From Thiohalocapsa sp. (GTDB taxonomy: Bacteria > Pseudomonadota > Gammaproteobacteria > Chromatiales > Chromatiaceae): a stretch of 56,932 nucleotides of DNA. Shown piece after piece: positions 22,975 through 32,140 of this stretch. A model generated the notes under the pieces. It saw nothing but the letters and a program-made list of their open reading frames with translations, was not told where the DNA came from and made no database searches. The stretch is taken from assembly GCA_021736785.1 (NCBI GenBank), contig JAIPFF010000034.1, positions 1 through 56,932 on the forward strand, given 5' to 3'. Each line of letters starts with the position of its first letter. Position 1 is the first letter of the stretch. The translations under genes and the position numbers were made by a program.

Positions 22975-25860
22975 CTAGCCCGGCGGCTGGCCGGCGCCTG
23001 GAGCGTCGGGCGGCGCGCCCCCGGGCAGCCAGTTCGCGAGGGTATCGAGCATGATATCCAGGCGAATGGGCTTGGCGATGTAGTCATCCATGCCGGCTTG
23101 CAGGCAGCGCTCGCGATCACCGGGCATGGCGTTCGCCGTCAATGCGACGATCGGCACATGACCGCCTGCGGCGGCCTCGTCCGCGCGGATGCGCCTGGTC
23201 GCTTCGAAGCCGTCCATCTTCGGCATCTGACAGTCCATCAGGATCAGGTCGTAGCGCTCGCGCAGGCGTTGCTTGATGGCGGCGATGCCGTCCTCGGCGA
23301 TGTCGACGCTCAGGCCGAGCTTTTGCAGCATGCCGACGGCCACCTGTTGGTTGACCATATTGTCCTCGGCCAGCAGGATGCGCCCGCTCAGTTGCGGGAT
23401 CGGGATCGCCGTCTTGGGCTCGCGGGGCGCCGCCGCGGGCTCCGGGGTGCGGCTGAGCTCGAGCAGGGCGTCGTAGAGGATGGACTGGGAAATGGGTTTC
23501 ATCAGTACGAAGCGAAAACCGGCGGCACTGAGCTCGGCCTCGTCGCCGATCTCGGAGCTCAGCAGCAGCAGCTCGGTGTCGGCCAGCTCGGCCCTCGACT
23601 TGATGGCTCGCCCGAGGGCGAGGCCGTCGTGTCCCGGCATCTGCATGTCGATGATGACGATGCGGTAAGGGTCGCCGCGCTGCGCTGCCTCGCATAGCAG
23701 AGTCAGCGCCTGTCGGGCATCGCCGGTGCCGGTCAGCTCGGTCGCCCAGTCCCGCAGATAGTGGCGCAGCAGCGCCAGGTTGGTCGGATTGTCGTCCAGT
23801 GCCAGAACGCGCAGTCCGGGTGAGGCTGCCCGGGCGTTCTGTCCGGCAGTGACGGCCTGGCGGTCGAACGGCAGCGCCAGCCAAAACGTCGAACCGGCTT
23901 CGGGGCTGCTGTCGACGCCGATTTCGCCTCCCATCAGGTCGGCGAGCTGGCGCGAGATCGCCAGCCCGAGGCCGGTACCGCCGAAGCGCCTGGTGGTGGA
24001 CCCGTCGGCTTGCATAAAGGGCTGAAACAGTCGCTCTGTTTCCTCCCGGCTCATGCCGATGCCGGTATCTTCGACTTGAAACAGCAGCCGTTGCCGACAC
24101 GCGTCCTGCTCCAGGGCGCGCACCCGCAGGACGACCTCGCCGCGCTCGGTGAACTTGATCGCATTGCCGACCAGGTTATTCAGAATTTGCTGTACGCGGT
24201 TGCGGTCTCCGACCATCCCGGGGGCGATGTCCGCCGGATAATCGAGCCGCAGGCCGATGTGCTTGCGCTCGGCCAGGGAGGCGAACAGCATGACGGTGTC
24301 TTCGAGGACACGCCGGACGTCGAAGGGTTCGCGCTCGAGCTCGAGTTTGCCGGCTTCGATTTTCGAGAAGTCGAGCACCTCGTTGATAATGCGCAGCAGT
24401 CCTTCGGCGGAGCCGCGGGCGGTCTGTACGTGACGTTCCTGCTCATCGTCGAGCGCGGTGCGGGCCAGCATGTCGAGCGTGCCGAGAACGCCGTTCATCG
24501 GCGTTCGGATTTCGTGGCTCATGTTGGCCAAAAAGCGCGACTTGGCCTCCGCCGCTTGCAATGCGGCGAGACGGGCCGAATCCGCTTCGATACGTGCCTG
24601 CTCGTCGGCGATTGCCGCGGCGAAGAGCCCCGAGATCAGCGACAGCAACGCATCCACCGCGGGTTCCGGCGCCGTGGCGGCGTGCAGGCCGAGCCAGGCG
24701 AGGCCGACGCGCCGCCCGCCCCTGGCGATCGGGATCACCAGCCCCGGCTCCGGGGCCTCGAGTATATGCGGGCGGGAGGTCGTCGCAGAGACATCCCCGG
24801 CGACGGCACCGTCCGGCAGCGCCGCCGGCGCGGGTGTCTCCCCGCGTCCGGCGATGCGCGCCAGGCCTTCCTTGCCGTCGGCGGCGATCATCCAGCGTTT
24901 GTCGAAGGCGAGGCCCGGCAAACGCCCGAGCTCTCGCATGGCCGCCGCGAGTCGCTCCGCCAGCGTGTCGCCGAGCTGCAGCGCATCGGCGACGGCTGCA
25001 TGAATATTGGCCAGGTGAGCCTCGATTGCCTGCTGCTGCTCGTGCTCGACCTCGCGTGTGATGTCCCGCTGCACCGCCACGTAGCCGAGCAAGCTGCCGT
25101 CATCGGCGCCTATCGGCGTGATGCTCGTTTGAGCCCAGTAGGGTTGCCGGCTGTCGCCCGCGCGGCGGCGCAGGTTCACCAGCCGCCCGGACCAGGTCTG
25201 CCCGGCCTTGATGGTGCGCCAAAGGTCTTCGTACAGGGACGTCGGCGTTTCGGGGCTGCGCAGTACGCTTGGCTTGAGGCCAAGCACCCGTTCCGCCTCC
25301 CAGCCCGTGATGTCCGTAAAAGCGGGGTTGACGTATCGAATAACGGCATCCGGATCGGTGATGACGATGGCGTCGGCAGTCGCCTCCACGGCCAGCTCCA
25401 GGCGGCGATGGGATAGCTCCGCTGCCACCGCCTGCGTGGCGTCGCGGAACAATAGGCCGCAGCCCGTAATGGTGCCGGCCGTTCGGATGGGGAACGCCGT
25501 GAGGGTGACCGGCAGTAGCCTTTCATCGCCGGTTTCGACCCACGCCTTGGCGATGGCGAGCCGCTCTCCGGCGAGCACCCGTCGCAGCAGTGCCTGCCCG
25601 TCGGCCGGCGCCGCCGTGGTCTGCTGCCGAGGCGTATCGAATTTGAAACGCTGCAACAACTTCCGGCCGCGGATCGGCTGCGCCAGCATGCGCACGGCGG
25701 CGGAGTTCGCATCGCGGACGCGCCCGTCGGTGTGCAGGCTGCAGAATCCGTCCTCCATGGCATCGATCACTGCGCGCAGCACGGGCAGTTCGTCGGGGGC
25801 GGCCGCGTCATCGGGCGGGAGATGGCCGGACGCGTCCGGGGAGGCTGTGTCGTCTGTCAT
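22975..25860 (-). CDS. Hybrid sensor histidine kinase (PAS-PAS-GAF-HisKA-HATPase-REC-REC)
   Basis: A 961-residue cytoplasmic-looking kinase. Order: PAS (about 26-140), PAS (151-270) ending with the PAC-like LLGYVAVQRDITREVE, a GAF-like region (275-420), a short coiled segment, HisKA with H449 in SHEIRTPMNGVLG, HATPase_c (550-665; N566, G1 DTGIGM at 598, GGTGLGL at 627), then REC1 (683-805, D738, K788) and REC2 (826-945, D876 in LMDCQMP). No transmembrane helix, so it senses an internal signal. It lacks its own Hpt domain; a separate Hpt gene lies upstream in the operon. ATG 25860 was chosen over an ATG at 25890. Confidence 0.93.
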   Translation of the reverse strand: MTDDTASPDASGHLPPDDAAAPDELPVLRAVIDAMEDGFCSLHTDGRVRDANSAAVRMLAQPIRGRKLLQRFKFDTPRQQTTAAPADGQALLRRVLAGERLAIAKAWVETGDERLLPVTLTAFPIRTAGTITGCGLLFRDATQAVAAELSHRRLELAVEATADAIVITDPDAVIRYVNPAFTDITGWEAERVLGLKPSVLRSPETPTSLYEDLWRTIKAGQTWSGRLVNLRRRAGDSRQPYWAQTSITPIGADDGSLLGYVAVQRDITREVEHEQQQAIEAHLANIHAAVADALQLGDTLAERLAAAMRELGRLPGLAFDKRWMIAADGKEGLARIAGRGETPAPAALPDGAVAGDVSATTSRPHILEAPEPGLVIPIARGGRRVGLAWLGLHAATAPEPAVDALLSLISGLFAAAIADEQARIEADSARLAALQAAEAKSRFLANMSHEIRTPMNGVLGTLDMLARTALDDEQERHVQTARGSAEGLLRIINEVLDFSKIEAGKLELEREPFDVRRVLEDTVMLFASLAERKHIGLRLDYPADIAPGMVGDRNRVQQILNNLVGNAIKFTERGEVVLRVRALEQDACRQRLLFQVEDTGIGMSREETERLFQPFMQADGSTTRRFGGTGLGLAISRQLADLMGGEIGVDSSPEAGSTFWLALPFDRQAVTAGQNARAASPGLRVLALDDNPTNLALLRHYLRDWATELTGTGDARQALTLLCEAAQRGDPYRIVIIDMQMPGHDGLALGRAIKSRAELADTELLLLSSEIGDEAELSAAGFRFVLMKPISQSILYDALLELSRTPEPAAAPREPKTAIPIPQLSGRILLAEDNMVNQQVAVGMLQKLGLSVDIAEDGIAAIKQRLRERYDLILMDCQMPKMDGFEATRRIRADEAAAGGHVPIVALTANAMPGDRERCLQAGMDDYIAKPIRLDIMLDTLANWLPGGAPPDAPGAGQPPG

Positions 25861-26148
25861 TCTATTGCCTGTCCCCGCTGGCTCGGGCATGACACTCGTG
25901 ATGAGATCGGGCGTAATGAAATCGGCCGCGCGCGCCGCGCGCTCGCCATCCGGGTGTTCGCATGGCCGCATGCGGGGCGTGCACAAGGGCGCCTTTGCCG
26001 GCGTCGTGCGCTTACGCAAGTGTAAGCAATTTCCATGCGCGAAGTGTTTCTCTTGGCAATGCACGCTCCCGGTCGGCGTGCGGATCGCGTCTGCGGGCAC
26101 GCCGTGCGGATGCCTCGCCCCGCAACGATCCGCGATATCGCCCGTCGC
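25861..26148 (-). other. 288-base gap between the cyclase and hybrid kinase genes
   Basis: I see no gene or strong promoter here. The separation suggests the kinase may have its own promoter, but no sigma-70 pair is convincing; the longer reading frame upstream of 25860 crosses this gap and has no family similarity. Confidence 0.4.
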
Positions 26149-27048
26149 CTAGCGGGAAACGCGGCGCACGCGGTTTCGGCCGTTGCGCTTGGCTTCGAAC
26201 AGCCTTCGGTCGGCGATACGCAGCAGGTCGTCGAAATTCTCGCTGCCTTCAAGGATATGTGAAACGCCGATGCTCACGGAGAGGTCGAGCTCGTCGGCCG
26301 GCGGCTCCAGGCGGATCTGGCTCACGGCAGCGCAGATGCGCTCGCCGAGCGCATCGGCCTCGGCTTCGCTGCAGTGCGGCGCCAAGACCGCGAACTCTTC
26401 GCCGCCGAGGCGCCCGAACAGGTGCTTCGGCTCCAACTGTCCGGCGACGGTTCGGCTGAAGCGCCGCAGCGCCTCGTCGCCGGTCGCATGACCGTAGAGG
26501 TCGTTGATGCGCTTGAAATGGTCGATGTCCAGCATCAGCGCCGCCAACGGGCCGCCGGTGGTCCGCGCCTGCTCGAACAGCCGCGTCGCCGAATGGAAAA
26601 AGGCTCGACGATTGTGCGTCTTGGTCAGGTCATCGGTGACCGCCATCAAGCGCAGTTTCTCCATGGCGCGACGATACTCCACCTGAGTCCGGACCCGTGC
26701 GAGGAGCTCGCGGCTGCGGAACGGCTTGGTGACATAGTCGCTTCCGCCGACGTCGTAGGCCCGCAGCAGGCTGGCCTCGTCCGTCTTCGCGGTGATGAAT
26801 AGGATCGGGATGTCCCGCCACTTGGGATGAGACTTGATCTGCCGGCAAACTTCATAGCCGTCCATGCCGGGCATGACGATGTCGAGCAGGATGACGTCGG
26901 GCGCTTCTCGGCGCAGAATTTCAATGGCCTCGAGGCCATCGGGGGCAACCATCACGTCGTAGGCATCGAGCAGGCGCAGTAGAATATCCAGATTGCTCTG
27001 GTTGTCGTCTACTACGAGGAGTTTCGCTCCCGCGTCGGGCTTCTTCAT
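26149..27048 (-). CDS. Response regulator diguanylate cyclase (REC-GGDEF)
   Basis: A 299-residue protein. The receiver domain spans 9-125, with the acceptor D56 in VILLDIVMPG and K108 in VTKPF. A GGDEF domain follows, with the signature RLGGEEFAV (GGEEF at 215-219), active for making cyclic-di-GMP from two GTP. The inhibitory I-site RxxD is replaced by a non-matching KHLF-type sequence, so product inhibition should be weak. Phosphorylation by the neighbouring phosphorelay would control dimerisation. Its start overlaps the Hpt stop (ATGA), and the ribosome site GGAAGAG precedes the ATG at 27048. Confidence 0.94.
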   Translation of the reverse strand: MKKPDAGAKLLVVDDNQSNLDILLRLLDAYDVMVAPDGLEAIEILRREAPDVILLDIVMPGMDGYEVCRQIKSHPKWRDIPILFITAKTDEASLLRAYDVGGSDYVTKPFRSRELLARVRTQVEYRRAMEKLRLMAVTDDLTKTHNRRAFFHSATRLFEQARTTGGPLAALMLDIDHFKRINDLYGHATGDEALRRFSRTVAGQLEPKHLFGRLGGEEFAVLAPHCSEAEADALGERICAAVSQIRLEPPADELDLSVSIGVSHILEGSENFDDLLRIADRRLFEAKRNGRNRVRRVSR

Positions 27049-27680
27049 CCGCTCTTCCGTTCCGCCGCCAGCAACGCCGATGCCTCGCGAAAGCGGTAGG
27101 CCGCCACAAGGGGCGTCAACTGCTCCAGAAGCCGGCGCTGGGCGGGTGCCAGTGCGACATCCCGCAGGCTGTCGACAATCCGATGCACCTCTCTCGCGCG
27201 GCCGGTTTCGAGGTGCTGTGCCAGCGCACGCCAGTGATCGTCCACACCGCTGCTTGCCGAGGGCGCCGTCGGGGCCCGGGGCTGCGCGGCCGGCAGGGTC
27301 CTTTCGAGGGTGCGGCAAAGTGCACGGATGCCCTCGGCCAACGGTATGGCGATGTTAAGGGCGTCGTCCGTTCTTGTCTCGCGGAGCGCGCGGCTGAGCT
27401 CGGCCGCCTGCGTGAACAGGTCGTTCGCGCCGATATTGCCCAGCGTGCCCCGAAGCTCATGCACCACCGTGCGTGCCGCCCGCGGGTCTGACGTGACCAG
27501 CAGCGGCAGTCGGCTCGCCACCTGTTCGTGGGTGCGCGCGAAGTCATGCAGAATCTTGCACATCAGCGCCCGGTCATTTTGGATGCGCGAGAGCAGTGCG
27601 TCGATGTCGAGACCGCTGATCCTGATGTCGGCTGGCGGAGACGCCGACTCTGCGGAAACGGGTGCTGTTTTCGCTGGCAT
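27045..27680 (-). CDS. Histidine phosphotransfer (Hpt) domain protein
   Basis: A 211-residue protein. Residues 25-125 form an Hpt four-helix bundle with phospho-accepting H74 in VVHELRGTLGNIGA. A second helical region (about 145-210) has no known match. It can shuttle phosphate between receivers of the hybrid kinase at 22975-25860 and the cyclase receiver, so it is the missing link of that relay. It is translationally coupled to the cyclase (ATGA overlap) and divergent from manC. Confidence 0.88.
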   Translation of the reverse strand: MPAKTAPVSAESASPPADIRISGLDIDALLSRIQNDRALMCKILHDFARTHEQVASRLPLLVTSDPRAARTVVHELRGTLGNIGANDLFTQAAELSRALRETRTDDALNIAIPLAEGIRALCRTLERTLPAAQPRAPTAPSASSGVDDHWRALAQHLETGRAREVHRIVDSLRDVALAPAQRRLLEQLTPLVAAYRFREASALLAAERKSG

Positions 27681-28245
27681 GTCGTGACGCCGTCCTGCTT
27701 GTCCGGACCGCTCCGGGAGCTAGAGCGCGCCGATGCGTTGGCGCGGCCGGTGCATTTGCGGCACTTCGAGCGAGCCGCGTAAGGGTCGGTGCGCGTCGTT
27801 GCGGAGTATACGCTTGCCGCGGCTTCGTCCCGGCCTACCGGATCGGCGGCGGATCCTTCGGGTGCCGTATCGGCGCAGGAGCGATCGGGCCCCGCCCGCG
27901 ACCGCTTCCAGTAATAGCGCCGATCGGATTCGCGATCTGCGAACTATGCCGCAAAAACCGCGCCGTTGCGCGAGGCTCGATTGACCGGCCCCGGATCAGT
28001 TGCTTTAATCCGGCAGGTTATACGGCGGCCATCGCTTTCGTGTGCAAGGTGTGCCGGCCTGCCGGCATCCGCCGCTGCGTCGGCCGCGCCGGGCCGGTTC
28101 GATATCACCCGGCCCTCGGCCAGGACGCTCGTCCTCTGCGTCGGCCCGATGGCCCCACGCCCGGCAAACCGGCTACAGCCGGCGCGCTCCGGGACTTGCG
28201 GCCGGTCGCCGCAGGTTTCCCACCATCATTCGACAGGGGGTCCCG
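27681..28245. other. Divergent intergenic region between the Hpt operon and manC
   Basis: No gene is supported in these 565 bases. The region should hold promoters for both directions. TTGCTTTAATCC near 28001 and AGGTTATACGG near 28014 are candidate elements but no good pair is formed. I see no recognisable cyclic-di-GMP riboswitch, terminator or repeat. Confidence 0.4.
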
Positions 28246-29736
28246 ATGTCACTGCAACCCGTTATCTTGTCCGGTGGCTCGGGAACGCGGCTCTGGCCGC
28301 TGTCTCGCGAGGCCTATCCGAAACAATTCCTGCCGCTGACCGGCACGCAGACCATGCTGCAGGAGACCGCGCTGCGTTTGGACGGGCTGGTGGACGAACA
28401 TCCTCGTCAAAGCCTGCACGTGCTCGATCCCGTTGTCGTCTGCAACGAGGCACACCGGTTCCTCGTCGGCGAGCAGTTCCGCCAATTGCAGCGCGGGACC
28501 GCTTCCATCGTCCTCGAGCCGTTCGGCCGCAATACGGCACCTGCACTGACGCTGGCCGCGCTGGTGGCCCGTGAGCAGGACGCGGATCCGGTGCTGCTGG
28601 TGATGCCGGCGGACCATAGCATCGACGACGGTGCGGGCTTTCGCGGCGCGGTCGCCGACGGTTATGCGCTGGCCGAGCGCGGAGCGGTGATTACCTTCGG
28701 CGTCGTCCCGACAAAGGCCGAGACCGGCTACGGTTACATCCGCCAGGGCGAGCCTCTGGCCGACGGTGACCTGCACGGCCAAGCCTACCGCCTGCACGCC
28801 TTCGTCGAGAAGCCCGACGAGGCCACCGCGCAGCAGTATCTCGACTCCGGCGAGTATCTCTGGAATAGCGGCATCTTCATGATGAGAGCCTCGGTCTGGC
28901 TGACACTGATTCAACGCTTTCGCCCGGACATCGACGAGGCCGTGCGCGGCGCCATCGCCGACGGTGCCCGCGACGGCGATTTCTTGCGTCTGGACGCCGA
29001 GCGCTTCAAGGCCTGTCCGAGCGACTCCATCGACTATGCGGTGATGGAGCGCATTTGCGGCGACGACGCCGCGGCCGAGCATCCCGCGGTGGTGCTGCCG
29101 CTCGACGCCGGTTGGTCCGATGTCGGCGCCTGGTCGTCGCTGTGGGAAGTCCGCGAGCAGGATGCGGCCGGTAACGTGCTGGACGGCGACGCGTTCGTTC
29201 ACGACTCTTCCCATAACCTCGTGATCGCCCAACACCGCATGGTCGCCGCGGTGGGCGTCGACGACTTGATCATCATCGAGACACCGGACGCCGTGCTTGT
29301 TGCGGACAGGGATCGGGCCCAGGACGTCAAAGCGGTGACCCAGTTCTTGAGCGATTCCCAGCGTAACGAGCACCGCCATCATCAGCGCGTGCATCGCCCC
29401 TGGGGCGCGTTCGAGTCCGTGAGCCAGGGCGACAGATATCAAGTCAAGCGACTGACGGTGAACCCCGGCGAGTCGCTGTCGCTGCAGATGCATCATCATC
29501 GGGCCGAGCATTGGATCGTCGTCTCCGGCACGGCTCGCGTGTCCTGCGAGGAGCAGACCTTCCTGTTGTCGGAGAATCAGTCGACCTATATTCCCGTCGG
29601 CGCCAGTCATCGGTTGGAAAACCCGGGCATCATCCCGCTCGAGATCATCGAGGTGCAGTCGGGCACCTATCTCGGCGAAGACGACATCGTCCGCTTCGAG
29701 GACATCTACAACCGCGACATCAGCGAGGGCTGTTGA
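28246..29736 (+). CDS. manC: Mannose-1-phosphate guanylyltransferase / mannose-6-phosphate isomerase
   Basis: A 496-residue bifunctional enzyme. The nucleotidyltransferase domain has the signature LSGGSGTRLWPLSREAYPKQF at 8-28, making GDP-mannose from mannose-1-phosphate and GTP. The C-terminal cupin (about 385-480), with HRPWGAFESV and MHHHRAEHWIVVSGTARV, is the type II phosphomannose isomerase. The product feeds GDP-mannose-dependent surface polysaccharide. The ATG at 28246 follows CAGGGGG. It is the only polysaccharide gene on this side of the window; ugd at 54589 makes UDP-glucuronate. Confidence 0.95.
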   Translation: MSLQPVILSGGSGTRLWPLSREAYPKQFLPLTGTQTMLQETALRLDGLVDEHPRQSLHVLDPVVVCNEAHRFLVGEQFRQLQRGTASIVLEPFGRNTAPALTLAALVAREQDADPVLLVMPADHSIDDGAGFRGAVADGYALAERGAVITFGVVPTKAETGYGYIRQGEPLADGDLHGQAYRLHAFVEKPDEATAQQYLDSGEYLWNSGIFMMRASVWLTLIQRFRPDIDEAVRGAIADGARDGDFLRLDAERFKACPSDSIDYAVMERICGDDAAAEHPAVVLPLDAGWSDVGAWSSLWEVREQDAAGNVLDGDAFVHDSSHNLVIAQHRMVAAVGVDDLIIIETPDAVLVADRDRAQDVKAVTQFLSDSQRNEHRHHQRVHRPWGAFESVSQGDRYQVKRLTVNPGESLSLQMHHHRAEHWIVVSGTARVSCEEQTFLLSENQSTYIPVGASHRLENPGIIPLEIIEVQSGTYLGEDDIVRFEDIYNRDISEGC

Positions 29737-29780
29737 CGGCCGCCGGCAGGCGCTCGGCCCCTGCCGGCGCGCGCTCCGGC

Positions 29781-29869
29781 CTTGCTCTCCCGTCCTGCTC
29801 CCGGTCTTGCTCCCGGTCTTGCTCCCCGGTTACGCCGCGCCGGTTTTCGCCGCGCCGGTTTTCGCCGCC
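29781..29869 (+). repeat. Tandem repeats of 12 and 15 bases upstream of ychF
   Basis: A 12-base unit (CTTGCTCCCGGT and variants) runs four times through 29781-29830. A 15-base unit (CGCCGCGCCGGTTTT) follows at 29833-29847 and 29848-29862 with a partial third copy. They end 88 bases before the ychF start and are unlike the repeats elsewhere in the window. Confidence 0.8.
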
Positions 29870-29956
29870 GGCGTGCCGGGCGGCCGTTGACCCATCCGGC
29901 GAGCGTTCCCGTTCGCGTTGGGCTACCATAGCCGGCTTTTCCGCCAGGTCTGACCC

Positions 29957-31048
29957 ATGGGATTCAAATGCGGCATCGTCGGGCTGCCCAATGTCGGTAA
30001 GTCCACGCTCTTCAACGCGCTGACCAAGTCCGGCATCGCGGCCGAGAACTATCCGTTCTGCACCATCGACCCCAACGTCGGCGTCGTCCCGTTGGCGGAT
30101 GAGCGCCTCGATGTCATCGCGTCGATCGTCAAGCCGGCGCAGGTCGTGCCGACCACGATGCAGTTCGTCGACATCGCCGGGCTGGTGGCGGGGGCGTCGA
30201 AAGGCGAAGGCCTGGGCAACAAGTTCCTGGCCAATATCCGCGAGACCGACGCCATCGCCCATGTCGTGCGCTGCTTCGAGAACGACGACGTCGTGCATGT
30301 CTCCGGCGGGGTAGATCCCATCCGCGACATCGAGGTCATCGACACCGAGCTTGCGCTGGCGGACATGGAAAGCGTCGGCAAGGCGCTTGAGAAGGCCGTC
30401 AAGCAGAGCAAGACCGGCGACAAGACCATGTTGGTCAGAAAAGCCTTGCTGGAACGGGTCGCGGCGCATCTGGATCAGGGCCTGCCGGTGCGCTCGCTGG
30501 CCCTCGATAACGACGAGCGGGACGCGCTGCGCGAGTTGTTCCTGCTGACCGCGAAGCCGACCATGTATGTCGCCAACGTTGCCGAAGACGGATTCGAGAA
30601 CAATCCGCTGCTCGACCGGATCCGAGCCCACGCGCAGGCGGAAGGCGCCGAAGTCGTGCCGGTTTGCGCCGCCATCGAGGCCGAGATCGTCGAGTTGGAA
30701 GAGTCGGAGCGCGCGGAGTTCCTAGCCGATCTGGGCCTGAAGGAACCGGGCCTGAACCGGGTCGTGCGCGCCGGATACCGATTGCTCGGTTTGGATACCT
30801 ACTTCACCGCCGGCCCGAAGGAGGTGCGTGCCTGGACCATCCCGAAGGGGGCCACGGCGCCGCAGGCCGCAGGCGTCATCCACACGGATTTCGAGCGCGG
30901 TTTCATCCGCGCCGAAGTGATCGGCTACGATGACTTTGTCGCCTGCAAGGGCGAGCAGGGAGCCAAAGAGGCAGGCAAACTGCGCAGCGAAGGCAAGGAC
31001 TACATCGTCAAGGACGGCGACGTGGTGCATTTCCGGTTCAACGTCTGA
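29957..31048 (+). CDS. ychF: Ribosome-associated ATPase YchF
   Basis: A 363-residue Obg-family protein that binds ATP instead of GTP. The P-loop is GLPNVGKST at 8-16, switch II starts at [20 protein letters not shown], and the altered base-recognition motif NVAE (rather than NKxD) explains ATP preference. The TGS domain is at the C-terminus ([21 protein letters not shown] onward). In many gammaproteobacteria ychF follows pth; here it lies some 20 kb from pth, ahead of tRNA-Met. Confidence 0.96.
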   Translation: MGFKCGIVGLPNVGKSTLFNALTKSGIAAENYPFCTIDPNVGVVPLADERLDVIASIVKPAQVVPTTMQFVDIAGLVAGASKGEGLGNKFLANIRETDAIAHVVRCFENDDVVHVSGGVDPIRDIEVIDTELALADMESVGKALEKAVKQSKTGDKTMLVRKALLERVAAHLDQGLPVRSLALDNDERDALRELFLLTAKPTMYVANVAEDGFENNPLLDRIRAHAQAEGAEVVPVCAAIEAEIVELEESERAEFLADLGLKEPGLNRVVRAGYRLLGLDTYFTAGPKEVRAWTIPKGATAPQAAGVIHTDFERGFIRAEVIGYDDFVACKGEQGAKEAGKLRSEGKDYIVKDGDVVHFRFNV

Positions 31049-31158
31049 TCCGAGCGGCCCCTCGTATCGCCGGGCGATTGCGTGGCGTGCGCCGCGTCGC
31101 GGACGCCATCGGGACGGGCAAACCTCGGCAGCGGACATCACCGACGCGTTGTTTGCGC

Positions 31159-31185
31159 TTGACCCAAGCGCGCTTCAACGATAAC
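31159..31185 (+). promoter_or_regulatory. Possible promoter of tRNA-Met
   Basis: TTGACC at 31159-31164 is followed 15 bases later by GATAAC at 31180-31185. The spacing is short, so this is moderate evidence only. The tRNA begins 16 bases after the second element. Confidence 0.5.
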
Positions 31186-31201
31186 CTTCGCCGTCTTTAT
31201 C

Positions 31202-31278
31202 GGCTACGTAGCTCAGTTGGTTAGAGCGCGGCACTCATAATGCCGATGTCGCTAGTTCGAATCTAGCCGTAGCCACCA
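31202..31278 (+). tRNA. tRNA-Met (anticodon CAT), elongator type
   Basis: A 77-base cloverleaf with a seven-base acceptor GGCTACG/CGTAGCC, a D arm, an anticodon stem CGGCA/TGCCG around loop CTCATAA (CAT at 31236-31238), a T arm GCTAG/CTAGC and encoded ACCA end. The sequence resembles E. coli elongator tRNA-Met rather than the initiator, which lacks the first acceptor pair. A terminator follows, so it is transcribed alone. Confidence 0.93.
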
Positions 31279-31288
31279 TAGTCATCCG

Positions 31289-31316
31289 AAAGCCGCCTGA
31301 ACTGGCGGCTTTTTTA
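31289..31316 (+). terminator. Rho-independent terminator after tRNA-Met
   Basis: Inverted repeat AGCCGCC (31291-31297) and GGCGGCT (31304-31310) around a six-base loop, followed by a T-run at 31310-31315; AA at 31289-31290 extends the stem with TT. Confidence 0.85.
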
Positions 31317-31786
31317 TTGGGCGCGCTCTATGTAGGGCGTTTTTGGCGGCCGGCGGTTTTGACCGGCCGTGCACGAAGACGGATTGTTTGCGGAACGCGG
31401 TGCCATGTTTGTGCTCTAACGCTTAAGTGGCGGCTTTAGCTCGGAGAGCCGTGCATCGACGATTGGCTTGTATTGTGTACCCTGCACCGCCGTTGCGCTA
31501 GCCGCCGAGCCCCTTGCCGAGGTGCGGCCCGATGTTCGCTCACGTTCCGTGAGCGGCGCTGGCTAAGGCCGGCGGAGGCGAATCGCCGTGCTGTCGGACT
31601 GGCTGAGTCCCGATCGCAGGAGTGCATTGCGGCAAGGCGGCGTGGCTCGAAGCAAGGAGTCCCTTTCGAATCGCGGGCTGGCCGCTACTCGGGGGCGGTC
31701 CTAGAGACTATTCAGGTCTTCCGGCGACTATCGTGCGTCTCGAATCCGTGTAACCTTGCTTCATTTATGGTCTATAGTGTGGAGCG
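31317..31786 (+). other. 470-base non-coding stretch between tRNA-Met and the XRE regulator
   Basis: No recognisable gene. The stretch contains an 8-base perfect inverted repeat CGCTCACG/CGTGAGCG at 31537-31555 without a T-run, and a possible -10 TATAGT at 31773-31778. A 105-residue plus-strand frame ends at 31790 but shows no family similarity. I find no duplicated tRNA 3' end that would mark an att site. Confidence 0.4.
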
Positions 31787-32140
31787 ATGAACGAACAACT
31801 TCCCCCCCTCAATCGCCGCATCGGCGATCGGCTGCGTTCGGCGCGGCAAGCTCATGGTCTGAGCCTGTCACAGCTGTCCGCCCGTACCGGCGGAACCCTA
31901 ACCAAGTCCCGCATCAGCAACTACGAGCAGGGTATCCGGCGCATCAGCATCGAGGCCGCCCAAGCCATTGCCACGGCCCTCGGCTCGGTGACCGCCGCGC
32001 ACCTGATGTGTCTGGATGACGAAGAATTGCTGACCGAGGACGAGCAGCGGCTGGTGCAGCACTTCCGCCGCTCCGATCGTCGCGGACAGCAAATGATTCT
32101 CGACGTCGCCAACTCCCAACTCGTCACCAAGCAGCACTAG
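31787..32140 (+). CDS. XRE-family helix-turn-helix transcriptional regulator
   Basis: A 117-residue DNA-binding protein. The HTH covers about residues 11-66 (RIGDRLRSARQAHGLSLSQL then SRISNYEQGIRRISIEAAQAIATALG), of the lambda-repressor/XRE type. The C-terminal tail (80-117) is acidic then basic, with LLTEDEQRLVQHFRRSDRRGQQ as in other small lone XRE proteins. The ATG at 31787 has GGAG only two bases upstream. No partner toxin or phage gene is adjacent, so the target is unknown. It stands alone after tRNA-Met and is convergent with purC. Confidence 0.88.
   Translation: MNEQLPPLNRRIGDRLRSARQAHGLSLSQLSARTGGTLTKSRISNYEQGIRRISIEAAQAIATALGSVTAAHLMCLDDEELLTEDEQRLVQHFRRSDRRGQQMILDVANSQLVTKQH

Noticed and set aside
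27681-28245. Cyclic-di-GMP riboswitch before manC
   Set aside because: I could not find the conserved core or a coherent fold; only the neighbouring cyclase suggests it.
29781-29869. CRISPR array
   Set aside because: Units are directly adjacent without unique spacers and are only 12-15 bases long; no cas gene is seen in the window.
31473-31790. A 105-codon plus-strand frame after tRNA-Met
   Set aside because: Arg-rich, no family resemblance, no ribosome-binding site, and its end overlaps the XRE start by four bases only by chance.
31202-31790. Integration site with att repeats at tRNA-Met
   Set aside because: The tRNA 3' end is not repeated downstream, and no integrase, excisionase or phage gene is present.
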